Below are positions 15,638 through 26,343 of a stretch of DNA of 64,000 bases, piece by piece (within the stretch, counting starts at the first letter, position 1; every line of letters begins with the position of its first letter). This DNA comes from Serpentinimonas raichei (GTDB taxonomy: Bacteria > Pseudomonadota > Gammaproteobacteria > Burkholderiales > Burkholderiaceae_C), in contig NZ_AP014568.1 of the NCBI RefSeq assembly GCF_000828895.1, positions 533,699 to 597,698 on the forward strand, in the 5' to 3' direction. Under the pieces are notes generated by a model that saw only the letters and a program-made list of their open reading frames with translations, was not told the DNA's origin and made no database searches. The position numbers and the translations under genes were made by a program.

Positions 15638-17919
15638 GATCGGCCCCTCCGCCACCGGATTTTTCCGCAGCCACAGCAGCCCCTGCAGCCGGGGGACCGT
15701 CGCAGGCCCGCGCCGCCGACGAGCAGGCTGCTGTGTTGCGCGCGCGTGCCTTTGCCGAGCCGCTGCTGGCCGCCGAAACGCTCGATACCAGCGAAAACAC
15801 GCTGGCGCACGCCGACGGCGTGGTTGCCGTGCTGGATCTGATCGGTGGTGGTGCCGAACTCAAAGTCTGCACCTATCTGGTCTATGCCTGCGAGCACCTG
15901 AACCGCCCGCGCGAGCTCATCACCAAAGCCTTTGGCGCCGATTTGGCCGCCGTGGCGCTGGAAACCACCAAGCTGGTGCAGTTGCAGCGCCAAACCCGGG
16001 TCAAGGCAGCCCAGGTGCGCCTAGAGCGCGCCAGCGGGGCCGATTCTGGCAGCAGCAGCGGCATGCGGGCCACCCCAACTGAGCTCGAAGCCAGTCAGCA
16101 CGAAAACATCCGCAAGATGCTGCTGGCCTTCTCGCGCGATTTGCGCGTGGTGCTGCTGCGGCTGGCCTCGCGGCTGCAAACGCTGCGCTACATTGCGGCG
16201 GCAAAAATCGAGCCCGACCCGGCGCTGGCCAGCGAATCGCTGCACGTGTTTGCACCGCTGGCCAACCGGCTGGGCATCTGGCCGATCAAGTGGGAAATTG
16301 AAGACCTGGCCTTTCGCTTCCTGGAGCCCCAAACCTACAAAGACATCGCGCGCCAGCTCGACGAAAAACGCATCGAGCGCGAGAGCCATGTGGAGCAGGT
16401 GCGCCAGCAGTTGCAGCAGGCGCTGCGCGCGCAAGGCATCCAGGCCGAGGTGCAGGGGCGGCCCAAGCACATCTACAGCATCGTCAAAAAAATGCGCGGC
16501 AAGGCGCTCGATTTCGACCACGTGTTCGACCTGCGCGCCCTGCGCGTGGTGGTGCCGCAGATCGAAGACTGCTACCGCGTGCTGGCCTACGCGCACGCCC
16601 ACTACAGCCCGCTGCCCGAGGAGTTCGACGACTACATCGGCAAACCCAAGCCCAACGGCTACCAGTCGCTGCACACCGTGATCCGCGACGCGCAGGGGCG
16701 CGCCTTCGAGCTGCAGATCCGCACCCAAGGCATGCACGAGCACGCCGAGCACGGCGTGGCGGCGCACTGGGCCTACAAGGAAGCCGGCAGCAAGGGCTAC
16801 CAAGGCGTGCACGCCGATTCCGATTACGACGCCAAAATCGCCGTGCTGCGCCAGTTGCTGGCCTGGCAGAGCGATGTGGAGAGCGAGCGCCGCCAGGCGG
16901 CAACGCAGCCGCTGTTTGACGACGCCATTTACGTGCTGACGCCGCACGCGGCCATCGTCGAGCTGCCCAAGGGGGCCACCGCGCTCGATTTTGCCTACAC
17001 CGTGCACACCGATCTGGGGCACCGCTGCCGTGGTGCGCGCGTCGATGGGGCCATGGTTGCGCTCAACACGCCGCTGCAAAACGGCCAAACGGTGGAGATC
17101 ATCGCCAGCAAAGACGGCGGCCCCTCGCGCGACTGGCTCAATCCCGAGCAGGGCTACCTGGTGAGCCACCGCGCCAAGAGCAAGGTGCGGGCCTGGTTCA
17201 ACGCCCAGGCGGTGCACAGCACCATCCAGCGCGGCCGCGAGCTGCTCGACAAGTGGTTGCAGCGCGAAGGCAAGACCGCCCTCAACCTCGACGATCTGGC
17301 CAGCCGCATCGGCTACGACGACGCCGCCAGCCTGTGCGAGGCCTTGGGCAAGGACGAAATCACGCTGCGCACGGTCGAGCAACTGCTCCACCCCACCCAA
17401 GCGATGCAAGCCCCGGATGAGGTGCAATTGCGCAAAGCGCGCCACAGCCCGGCCCGCGCCCCGCAAGGCAGCGTGCTGGTGGTGGGCATGGATTCGCTGC
17501 TGACGCAACTGGCGCGCTGCTGCAAACCGGCCCCGCCAGACGACATCCGTGGCTACATCACGCGCGGCAAGGGGGTGGGCGTGCACCGCGCCGACTGCCC
17601 CGACTACGCCATGCTGGCACAGCGGCACCCGGGCCGGGTGATCGAGGTGCAGTGGAACGGTATCGGCGCCAAAGGCGATGCGGCCACCCACTACGCCGTC
17701 GATGTGGCGATCGAGGCGCAGGACCGCCAAGGCCTGTTGCGCGACATATCCGACGCCTTTGCCAGCCAGAAAATCAACGTCATCGGCGTGCAGACGCAAA
17801 GCGTGAAAGGGGTGGCCTGGATGACCTTCACGGTCGAAGTCACCGACGCCAGCCGGGTGCAGCGCGTCATGGCCGCCATGCAAGACGTGGCCGGGGTGCG
17901 CAGCGTGCGCCGGCGCTAA
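15634..17919 (+). CDS. relA: (p)ppGpp synthetase RelA (hydrolase site degenerate)
   Basis: This 761-aa RelA/SpoT homolog makes the stringent-response alarmone (p)ppGpp on starved ribosomes. The synthetase domain contains RPKHIYSIVKKM, EFDDYIGKPKP (residues about 330-340) and GYQSLHT. The acidic EFDD form, rather than RxKD, marks monofunctional RelA. In the N-terminal region the HD hydrolase motif is absent: the position usually holding HDVVED reads YACEHLNR. A TGS domain (LPKGATALDFAYTVHTDLG) and a C-terminal ACT domain follow. ATG 15634 overlaps the previous stop; ATG 15613 in the same frame would add seven residues. A bifunctional SpoT must be encoded elsewhere. Confidence 0.92.
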   Translation: MRSAPPPPDFSAATAAPAAGGPSQARAADEQAAVLRARAFAEPLLAAETLDTSENTLAHADGVVAVLDLIGGGAELKVCTYLVYACEHLNRPRELITKAFGADLAAVALETTKLVQLQRQTRVKAAQVRLERASGADSGSSSGMRATPTELEASQHENIRKMLLAFSRDLRVVLLRLASRLQTLRYIAAAKIEPDPALASESLHVFAPLANRLGIWPIKWEIEDLAFRFLEPQTYKDIARQLDEKRIERESHVEQVRQQLQQALRAQGIQAEVQGRPKHIYSIVKKMRGKALDFDHVFDLRALRVVVPQIEDCYRVLAYAHAHYSPLPEEFDDYIGKPKPNGYQSLHTVIRDAQGRAFELQIRTQGMHEHAEHGVAAHWAYKEAGSKGYQGVHADSDYDAKIAVLRQLLAWQSDVESERRQAATQPLFDDAIYVLTPHAAIVELPKGATALDFAYTVHTDLGHRCRGARVDGAMVALNTPLQNGQTVEIIASKDGGPSRDWLNPEQGYLVSHRAKSKVRAWFNAQAVHSTIQRGRELLDKWLQREGKTALNLDDLASRIGYDDAASLCEALGKDEITLRTVEQLLHPTQAMQAPDEVQLRKARHSPARAPQGSVLVVGMDSLLTQLARCCKPAPPDDIRGYITRGKGVGVHRADCPDYAMLAQRHPGRVIEVQWNGIGAKGDAATHYAVDVAIEAQDRQGLLRDISDAFASQKINVIGVQTQSVKGVAWMTFTVEVTDASRVQRVMAAMQDVAGVRSVRRR

Positions 17920-17954
17920 AGCCTGCTACAATCGCAGGCTTGCAACCGACCTTT

Positions 17955-18031
17955 AGGCGCGTAGCTCAGCTGGTTAGAGCACCACCTTGACATGGTGGGG
18001 GTCGTTGGTTCGAGTCCAATCGCGCCTACCA
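17955..18031 (+). tRNA. tRNA-Val (anticodon GAC)
   Basis: The gene is 77 nt, with acceptor stem AGGCGCG/CGCGCCT, discriminator A and an encoded CCA. The anticodon stem-loop CACCTTGACATGGTG gives GAC, and the T-loop reads GGTTCGAGTCC. A strong intrinsic terminator follows 11 bp downstream. Confidence 0.97.
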
Positions 18032-18042
18032 ATCGCACGTTG

Positions 18043-18079
18043 AAAAAAGCCACAAAGCATCAAGTTTTGTGGCTTTTTT
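18043..18079 (+). terminator. Intrinsic terminator after tRNA-Val
   Basis: A perfect 14-bp stem pairs 18043-18056 with 18066-18079, around a 9-nt loop, and ends in six T. The A-tract/T-tract symmetry makes it potentially bidirectional. Confidence 0.9.
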
Positions 18080-18194
18080 ATTTGCTGAGCCTACATCCTC
18101 TCGACATCAAGTCCGTGTTTTTCCAGCTTGATTGGGCCTGCAAGGCCAGCAAACGGAGCCGACCGGCCCAGCGCGGCCAGTTAAACTTCCGCTC

Positions 18195-20309
<2,115 letters not shown>

Positions 20310-20364
20310 CCCCTCACCCGTTTCGGGGAGCCCGGCCAGGGCTGGCGTGGCCCACAATCGCAGC

Positions 20365-21021
20365 ATGCCCAGCATCACGCGCATCTACCTGATCGAAGAC
20401 GACCGCACCGTGTTGCAATTTGTGCAGCACGCGCTGGCGCTGCGGCCCGATTGGCGCCTGGTCGGGCATTCCGAGACCTTTGCCCATGCCCGCATCATGG
20501 CCCCCAACAGCCTGGCCGATGTGTATTTGGTCGATCTGGGCCTGCCCGATGGCCGCGGCGAAGACATGCTGCGCCTGCTGGCCCTGACCAAGCCCGAGGC
20601 CGAGCTGCTGGTGTTCACCGTCTTTGGCGACGAGTCGCGCCTCATCAACGCCCTGCAATCCGGGGCCACCGGCTATGTGCTCAAGGGCTGCAACGCCACC
20701 GAGCTGATCGAGGCCATCGAGCAGATTTGCGAGGGTGGGGCGCCGATTTCGCCGCTGCTGGCGCGGTTGTTGCTCAAGCAATTGCGCAACAACGCCCCGG
20801 CGCAGGCGGCCGACATCAATGGAGCCATACCGGCGCTGTCGGAGCGCGAAACCGAGGTGCTCAAGCTGGTGGCGCAAGGCTATGTGAACAAAGAGATCGC
20901 CTCCAAGCTCGGCATCGGCACCGCCACCGTGAGCACGCACATCAAAAACCTGTACCGCAAGCTGGCGGTGCACACCCGGGTGCAGGTGGTGCGGGCGGCG
21001 CAGGAGCGGGGCCTGTTGTGA
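20365..21021 (+). CDS. NarL/LuxR-family response regulator
   Basis: This 218-aa regulator has an N-terminal receiver with acidic residues EDD, phospho-acceptor Asp57 in LVDLGLPDG, a T/K switch pair (FTVFGDES, VLKGC), and a C-terminal LuxR helix-turn-helix (SERETEVLKLVAQG, NKEIASKLGIGTATVSTHIKN). Its TGA overlaps the GTG of the following kinase gene, so the two form a coupled two-component operon. The targets are unknown. Confidence 0.9.
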   Translation: MPSITRIYLIEDDRTVLQFVQHALALRPDWRLVGHSETFAHARIMAPNSLADVYLVDLGLPDGRGEDMLRLLALTKPEAELLVFTVFGDESRLINALQSGATGYVLKGCNATELIEAIEQICEGGAPISPLLARLLLKQLRNNAPAQAADINGAIPALSERETEVLKLVAQGYVNKEIASKLGIGTATVSTHIKNLYRKLAVHTRVQVVRAAQERGLL

Positions 21022-22967
21022 GGGGCTTGCCACCGGTGCCGCCACTGCCCGAGCACACCGCTGGGCGGGTTCCGCATTACGTCTGGGTGGCGCTGCTGCT
21101 GCTGGGTTTGCTGTGGGCGCTGCACAGCGTCTCGCGGCCGTCTGCCCCCGAAGGCGCCGTGACCTTGCGCCAGGCGCTGGCCAGCCTGCCGCAGCAGCCG
21201 CAGGAGCCGCCGCAGCGGGTGGCTTTGCCGCACATTCTGGACGACCAACCGGCTGCCTGGTGGGGCCAAGTGGACTACCAGCTCGACTGGCCGCGCGAAC
21301 TGCACTACGACGACCCCGCCCAAACCCGGCTGGCGCTGTTGCTGCCGCGCGTGGGCACGCGCTTTCGGGTGCTGCTCAATGGGCAAGAAATCTACCAGGT
21401 CGGCTGGTACGCCGCGCCCGAGCGCAACATCCTGAGCGCCTGGTTCCCCTATCTGGTCAACTTGCCACCGGGGCTGCTGCACCCCGACCCGCAACACAAC
21501 ACGATACACATCCAAGTTCAGGGCCAGTTGCTCGAGCGCAGCGGTTTGTGGCCCTTGCAAATCGGCTACCACAGCGCCTTGTTCGAGCGCCACCAGGTGC
21601 TCGAAGTTTGGCAAGTCAAGGGCACGTGGATGATGCTCATCAGCTCGTTGCTGATGGGCCTGCTCTCGCTGCACCTGTGGCGCACCTTGCGCGAGCGCCT
21701 GTTTTTGCTGTTGGCGCTGGCGGCGCTGGCGCATACCGTGCGGCTGGCCCTTTCGGTCTCGCTCGAACCGGTGCTGAGCTATGGCTGGTATTTTTATTTG
21801 CACCGGCTTGCCTTTACCTGGTACGTGGGGTTTTTCCTGCTGTTCGTGGCCGAACTGCTGGTCTTTCGCGACCGGCTCGTGCACGGACTGGCCTGGTTTC
21901 TGATTGCCTTTGGTCCGTTCTGGCTGGCTTGGACCTTGTATACACAGAACTACGATTTTTATCGCATCTGGGCCGCAGCCTTGGCCGCCTGCGGAGCCAT
22001 TTCGCTGCTGTGGCTGCTGTTCAAGGCGCGCCAGCGCGGCGCCTTCGACGCCGATCAAATCTTGGTGCTGTTGGTGGCGGTGTTTACGCTGGCCACCGGC
22101 GTGCGCGATTTTTTGGTGGTGCAACTCAATTTCCCGGGCGATGCCGACTTGCGCTGGACTTCGCTGGGCAGCCTAGCCTTGCTCTTTACCCTGAGCTGGG
22201 TGTTGGCGCAGCGGGCCACCGCCTCCACGCGCGAGGTGTACCGGCTCAACCAGTCGCTGGCTGGAACGGTGGCCAAGCGCGAGGCCGAGTTGCGCCAGGC
22301 CTTCGAGCAACTGCGCGCCTCCGAGCAGCAGCGCGCTATCGAGGGCGAGCGCCGGCGCCTGATGCGCGACATGCACGACGGCCTAGGCAGCCAACTGGTG
22401 CAGACCCTCAACATGGTGCGCAGCCAGAGGGATACGCTGGATGCGGCCTCGGTCGAATCCATGATTCACCACGCGCTCGACGAGCTGCGCCTGATGCTCG
22501 ATTCGCTGGAGCCGATGGAGGGCGACCTCGCCACCATCTTGGGCACCTTCCGCCAGCGTGTCGAACCCGCCTTGGTAGCTGCCGGGATCGAGCTCGACTG
22601 GCAGGTGCAAGACGTTCCCGTGCTGGCGACCTTGGATGCCCAGGGAGTGATGCACCTGTTTCGCTGCATGCAAGAGATTTTTGCCAATGTGGTCAAACAC
22701 GCCCAGGCGCGCCGCGTGTGCGTGCGCACGCGCCACGATGAAGTGCACGTCTACCTGAGCGTGACCGACGACGGCGTGGGCTTGCAGCGCCAGCAGGCCA
22801 GGCAGCCGCAGCAGCGCGGATTGAGCAATTTGCGGGCGCGCGCCGGCAAGCTCGGGGCCGAGCTGCGCTTTTTCAACGCCAAGCCAGGAACCGGGGTCGA
22901 ATTTGCCTTTCCAATCCATCGCACCCTCACGCCAGAAGCGGTGGACACGGCGCCGCCCATCAAGTGA
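21018..22967 (+). CDS. 7TM sensor histidine kinase of the NarX/HisKA_3 type
   Basis: This 649-aa kinase begins at a GTG overlapping the preceding stop (GTGA). A first membrane helix (about residues 15-30) is followed by a roughly 170-residue extracytoplasmic beta-rich domain like the 7TMR-DISM sensor. Seven membrane helices follow (about residues 205-405), then a coiled-coil linker, the phospho-acceptor in RDMHDGLGSQL and a HATPase domain with NVVKHA and DDGVGL. Such receptors typically bind carbohydrate-like or other periplasmic ligands. It is the cognate kinase of the adjacent LuxR-type regulator. Confidence 0.88.
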   Translation: MRGLPPVPPLPEHTAGRVPHYVWVALLLLGLLWALHSVSRPSAPEGAVTLRQALASLPQQPQEPPQRVALPHILDDQPAAWWGQVDYQLDWPRELHYDDPAQTRLALLLPRVGTRFRVLLNGQEIYQVGWYAAPERNILSAWFPYLVNLPPGLLHPDPQHNTIHIQVQGQLLERSGLWPLQIGYHSALFERHQVLEVWQVKGTWMMLISSLLMGLLSLHLWRTLRERLFLLLALAALAHTVRLALSVSLEPVLSYGWYFYLHRLAFTWYVGFFLLFVAELLVFRDRLVHGLAWFLIAFGPFWLAWTLYTQNYDFYRIWAAALAACGAISLLWLLFKARQRGAFDADQILVLLVAVFTLATGVRDFLVVQLNFPGDADLRWTSLGSLALLFTLSWVLAQRATASTREVYRLNQSLAGTVAKREAELRQAFEQLRASEQQRAIEGERRRLMRDMHDGLGSQLVQTLNMVRSQRDTLDAASVESMIHHALDELRLMLDSLEPMEGDLATILGTFRQRVEPALVAAGIELDWQVQDVPVLATLDAQGVMHLFRCMQEIFANVVKHAQARRVCVRTRHDEVHVYLSVTDDGVGLQRQQARQPQQRGLSNLRARAGKLGAELRFFNAKPGTGVEFAFPIHRTLTPEAVDTAPPIK

Positions 22968-22992
22968 ACAGCCCAATAGCCCTAGGCGCTCC

Positions 22993-23027
22993 AAGACCAA
23001 GCAAAAGAGTCGGATATTGGGTATACT
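22993..23027 (+). promoter_or_regulatory. isc operon promoter with a candidate IscR half-site
   Basis: The -10 element TATACT (23022-23027) lies 137 bp before iscR. Just upstream, AGTCGGATAT (23008-23017) matches the right half of the known type 1 IscR box (AGTCRRSTAT) at nine of ten positions, while the left half (22993-23003) matches poorly. Autorepression by [2Fe-2S]-IscR is the family rule. Confidence 0.4.
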
Positions 23028-23163
23028 CGAATTCAAAGATCGGTTGGCGGGGCATTCCGGTGCTCAGACTCCTGCACCCCATGAGGGCTTCTGGATTTTG
23101 TGCCCATGGGCCCGACAGCCAGCCACGAGAGGGTGTATTCAACAAAATCAAAAGGATTGCACC

Positions 23164-23697
23164 ATGCGCCTCACCACCAAAGGACGGTTCGCCGTCACCG
23201 CCATGATCGATCTGGCGCTGCGCCAGGCCGGCGGCCCCGTCACGCTGGCGGCCATCAGCCAGCGCCAGCACATTTCGCTCTCCTACCTGGAGCAGTTGTT
23301 TGGCAAGCTGCGCCGCCACAACCTGGTCGAATCCACCCGTGGCCCCGGCGGCGGCTACACCTTGGGGCGCAAGGCCGGCGACATCACGGTGGCCGACATC
23401 ATCGTCTCGGTCGATGAACCGATCGACGCCACCCAGTGCGCCGGCAAGGAAAACTGCCACGGCGAGGGCGAGCGCTGCATGACGCACGAGTTGTGGACCG
23501 CGCTGAATGCGAAAATGGTCGATTTTCTTGATTCCGTGACCTTGCAAAAACTGGTCGACGAGCAACTGGCAAAGGGCATGGTGATCGAAGCCACGCCTTC
23601 GCTCAAGCGCGCCATTTCGAGCGCGCCGGTGCTCAAACCCATCCGTGTCAACGCGCCCAACTCGGTTTTTGCCTTGGGCACCGCAGCAGGAAAATAA
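23164..23697 (+). CDS. iscR: Iron-sulfur cluster regulator IscR
   Basis: This 177-aa Rrf2-family repressor has an N-terminal winged helix starting [11 protein letters not shown] and the cluster ligands Cys92, Cys98 and Cys105, with His108 in MTHELW. It senses cellular Fe-S status through a labile [2Fe-2S] cluster and represses the isc operon. It is the first gene of iscR-iscS-iscU-iscA-hscB-hscA-fdx. The ATG at 23164 was chosen by the invariant family N-terminus; the frame is open upstream into the promoter. Confidence 0.95.
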   Translation: MRLTTKGRFAVTAMIDLALRQAGGPVTLAAISQRQHISLSYLEQLFGKLRRHNLVESTRGPGGGYTLGRKAGDITVADIIVSVDEPIDATQCAGKENCHGEGERCMTHELWTALNAKMVDFLDSVTLQKLVDEQLAKGMVIEATPSLKRAISSAPVLKPIRVNAPNSVFALGTAAGK

Positions 23698-23699
23698 AC

Positions 23700-24914
23700 A
23701 TGACTCCGCACTTCCCCATCTACCTCGATTACAGCGCCACCAACCCCTGCGACCCGCGCGTGGTCGATCTGATGGTGCCGTGGCTCTACGAGCACTTTGG
23801 CAACCCGGCCTCGCGCAGCCACGCCTGGGGCTGGGAGGCCGAGCGCGCGGTCGAGCAGGCTCGTGAGCAGGTGGCGGCCCTGATAGGCGCCGACCCGCGC
23901 GAAATCGTCTGGACCAGCGGCGCCACCGAATCCAACAACCTGGCGCTCAAGGGCGCGGCGCATTTTTACCGCGACAAGGGGCGGCACTTGGTCACGCTCA
24001 AGACCGAGCACAAGGCCGTGCTTGACACCTGCCGCCAGCTCGAGCGCGAGGGCTTTGAAGTCACCTATCTGGATGTGCAGCCCGATGGCCTGCTCGACCT
24101 CGAGGCCTTCGCCGCCGCGCTGCGGCCCGACACCATTTTGGCCTCGGTGATGTTCGTCAACAACGAAATCGGCGTGATCCAGGACATCGCCGCCATTGGT
24201 GCCATTTGCCGCGAGCGCGGCGTGCTGCTGCACGTGGATGCGGCGCAGGCCACCGGCCGGGTGGAAGTGAACCTGCAGCAGTTGCCGGTCGATCTGATGA
24301 GCCTGACCGCCCACAAAACCTACGGCCCCAAAGGCGTTGGGGCGCTCTATGTGCGGCGCAAACCGCGCGTGCGCATCGAGGCGCAGATGCACGGCGGCGG
24401 CCACGAGCGCGGCATGCGCTCGGGCACCTTGCCCACGCACCAGATCGTCGGCATGGGCGCGGCCTACGCCATCGCGCAGGCCGAAATGGCGACCGAGCTG
24501 CCGCGCATCCGCGCCTTGCACCAGCGCCTGTTCAATGGCCTGTCGGGCATCGAGCAGGTGTTTGTGAACGGGCACCCGACCCAGCGCGTGCCGCACAACC
24601 TGAACATGAGCTTCAACTACGTCGAGGGCGAGTCGCTCATCATGGGCATCAAGGGCCTGGCGGTTTCCAGCGGTTCCGCCTGCACCTCGGCCAGCCTCGA
24701 GCCCAGCTACGTGCTGCGCGCCCTGGGCCGCAGCGACGAACTGGCCCACAGCAGCCTGCGCATGACGATCGGGCGCTGGACCACCGAGGCCGAGATCGAC
24801 TTTGCCGTGCAGTCCATCCGCGACAACGTGGCCAAGCTGCGCGAGCTCTCCCCGCTGTGGGAGATGTACCAAGACGGCATCGATTTGTCCACCATCCAGT
24901 GGGCCGCGCACTGA
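23700..24914 (+). CDS. iscS: Cysteine desulfurase IscS
   Basis: This 404-aa PLP enzyme takes sulfur from cysteine for Fe-S clusters and for tRNA thiolation. The PLP lysine is Lys206 in TAHKTYGP, and the persulfide-forming Cys328 lies in [10 protein letters not shown], the long flexible loop of group I desulfurases. It starts 2 bp after the iscR stop. Confidence 0.97.
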   Translation: MTPHFPIYLDYSATNPCDPRVVDLMVPWLYEHFGNPASRSHAWGWEAERAVEQAREQVAALIGADPREIVWTSGATESNNLALKGAAHFYRDKGRHLVTLKTEHKAVLDTCRQLEREGFEVTYLDVQPDGLLDLEAFAAALRPDTILASVMFVNNEIGVIQDIAAIGAICRERGVLLHVDAAQATGRVEVNLQQLPVDLMSLTAHKTYGPKGVGALYVRRKPRVRIEAQMHGGGHERGMRSGTLPTHQIVGMGAAYAIAQAEMATELPRIRALHQRLFNGLSGIEQVFVNGHPTQRVPHNLNMSFNYVEGESLIMGIKGLAVSSGSACTSASLEPSYVLRALGRSDELAHSSLRMTIGRWTTEAEIDFAVQSIRDNVAKLRELSPLWEMYQDGIDLSTIQWAAH

Positions 24915-24946
24915 CAGCACCCGCGGCAATTTGACAGGAGAACCAC

Positions 24947-25378
24947 ATGGCATACAGCGACAAGGTCATCGACCACTACGAGCACCCGCGCAACGTGGGC
25001 GGCTTTGACAAGGGCGACGACACGGTCGGCACCGGCATGGTCGGGGCCCCGGCCTGCGGCGACGTGATGAAGCTGCAGATCAAGGTCAACCCGGCCACCG
25101 GCCTGATCGAGGACGCGCGCTTCAAAACCTACGGCTGCGGCTCGGCCATTGCGTCGAGCTCGCTCATCACCGAATGGGTCAAGGGCAAGTCGCTCGATCA
25201 AGCGACGCAGATCAAAAACAGCCAGATCGCCGAAGAACTGGCGCTGCCGCCGGTGAAAATCCACTGCTCCATCTTGGCCGAAGACGCCATCAAGGCGGCG
25301 GTCGATGACTACCGGCAAAAGCACGCCAAAGCGGCCCCATCTGCCGCTGCCGCCCCATCCGCCCAACTGGCCCACTAA
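24947..25378 (+). CDS. iscU: Iron-sulfur scaffold protein IscU
   Basis: This 143-aa scaffold assembles [2Fe-2S] clusters. The ligand cysteines are Cys37 (APACGD, with the exchange-promoting Asp39), Cys64 and Cys107. The LPPVK motif recognized by HscA precedes the last Cys. The C-terminus carries an extra Ala/Pro-rich tail of about 15 residues not usual in the family. The ATG follows CAGGAG. Confidence 0.97.
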   Translation: MAYSDKVIDHYEHPRNVGGFDKGDDTVGTGMVGAPACGDVMKLQIKVNPATGLIEDARFKTYGCGSAIASSSLITEWVKGKSLDQATQIKNSQIAEELALPPVKIHCSILAEDAIKAAVDDYRQKHAKAAPSAAAAPSAQLAH

Positions 25379-25407
25379 AACGGTGCCGATTTTGAAGGTT
25401 TGAGTCC

Positions 25408-25731
25408 ATGAGCGTCACGGTAACCGAAGCCGCTGCCAAGCACGTGCACAAATACCTGGCCCGACGCGGCAAGGGGGTGGGGGTGCGGCTGGGTGTGAAA
25501 ACCACCGGCTGCTCTGGCTTGGCCTACAAGCTGGAATACGCCGACGCCGCCGCCCCCGACGATGTGGTGTACGAGAGCCAGGGCGTGCAGGTGCTGATCG
25601 AACCCAAAAGCCTGCCCTACCTCGACGGCACCGTGCTCGATTTCGTGCGCGAAGGGCTCAATGAGGGCTTCAAGTTCAGCAACCCCAACGAACGCGACCG
25701 CTGCGGCTGTGGTGAATCGTTCCGGGTCTGA
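25408..25731 (+). CDS. iscA: A-type iron-sulfur carrier IscA
   Basis: This 107-aa carrier delivers clusters or iron. The three conserved cysteines are Cys35 (TGCSGLAY) and Cys99 and Cys101 in the C-terminal CGCGESF. The gene keeps the isc operon order, and its 3' end overlaps the probable start of hscB by 20 bp. Confidence 0.97.
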   Translation: MSVTVTEAAAKHVHKYLARRGKGVGVRLGVKTTGCSGLAYKLEYADAAAPDDVVYESQGVQVLIEPKSLPYLDGTVLDFVREGLNEGFKFSNPNERDRCGCGESFRV

Positions 25732-26332
25732 GGCGCCGCAGGCCTTGGGCGGGGCCGCGCCGGGCCCAGCGTCCAGCCCCATAGGCGGCGCCGAGCACAG
25801 CCCTGATTTGATCAGGGCGCCCGACTTGCGCGCCAACGACTTTGCCCTGTTTGGCCTGCCGCCCGGCTTTGCGCTCGATTGCGCCGAGCTGGAGCAGCGC
25901 TGGAAGCAGTTGCAGCGCCAGGCGCACCCCGACCGCCACGCCACCCAAGGCGCGGCGGCGCAGCGGGTGGCGCTGCAGTGGTCGGTGCGCATCAACGAAG
26001 GCTACCAGCGCCTCAAAGACCCACTCAAGCGCGGCGCCTACTGGTGCGAACAGCAGGGCCAGAGCGTGGGAGCGCACGACAACACCGCCATGCCGGCCGA
26101 ATTTTTGATGCAACAGATGCAGTGGCGCGAGGCGCTGGCCGAGGCCACTGACGCGGCCGATCTGCTGCCGCTGCAAGCCGAACTCGACGCCGAGCGGGCG
26201 CAGCGGCTGGCCGCACTCGAAACCGCCATCGACGCGCAACGCGACACCCGCGCCGCCGCACAGCAGGTGCGTGCGCTCTTGTTCATCGAGCGCTTCGAGC
26301 AACAATTGCACGATCGCCTAGACCGTTTATAA
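25712..26332 (+). CDS. hscB: Fe-S co-chaperone HscB
   Basis: This J-domain co-chaperone brings IscU to HscA. The HPD motif lies in RQAHPDRHA and the C-terminal three-helix IscU-binding region follows. The start is uncertain: GTG 25712, or the adjacent GTG 25709, gives 206-207 aa with an about 40-residue low-complexity leader before the J-domain segment NDFALFGLP. No ATG is available between there and the J domain, and no clear Shine-Dalgarno is seen. It overlaps iscA by 20 bp, so it is probably translationally coupled. Confidence 0.88.
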   Translation: MNRSGSEAPQALGGAAPGPASSPIGGAEHSPDLIRAPDLRANDFALFGLPPGFALDCAELEQRWKQLQRQAHPDRHATQGAAAQRVALQWSVRINEGYQRLKDPLKRGAYWCEQQGQSVGAHDNTAMPAEFLMQQMQWREALAEATDAADLLPLQAELDAERAQRLAALETAIDAQRDTRAAAQQVRALLFIERFEQQLHDRLDRL

Positions 26333-26343
26333 CTGCACCCCCT

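Noticed and set aside
18080..18194. LexA/SOS box upstream of uvrB
   Set aside because: No CTG-N10-CAG-type palindrome with AT-rich centre is visible in this stretch.
20310..20364. Terminator between uvrB and the response regulator
   Set aside because: There are GC-rich short inverted repeats but no T-tract, and the stems are weak.
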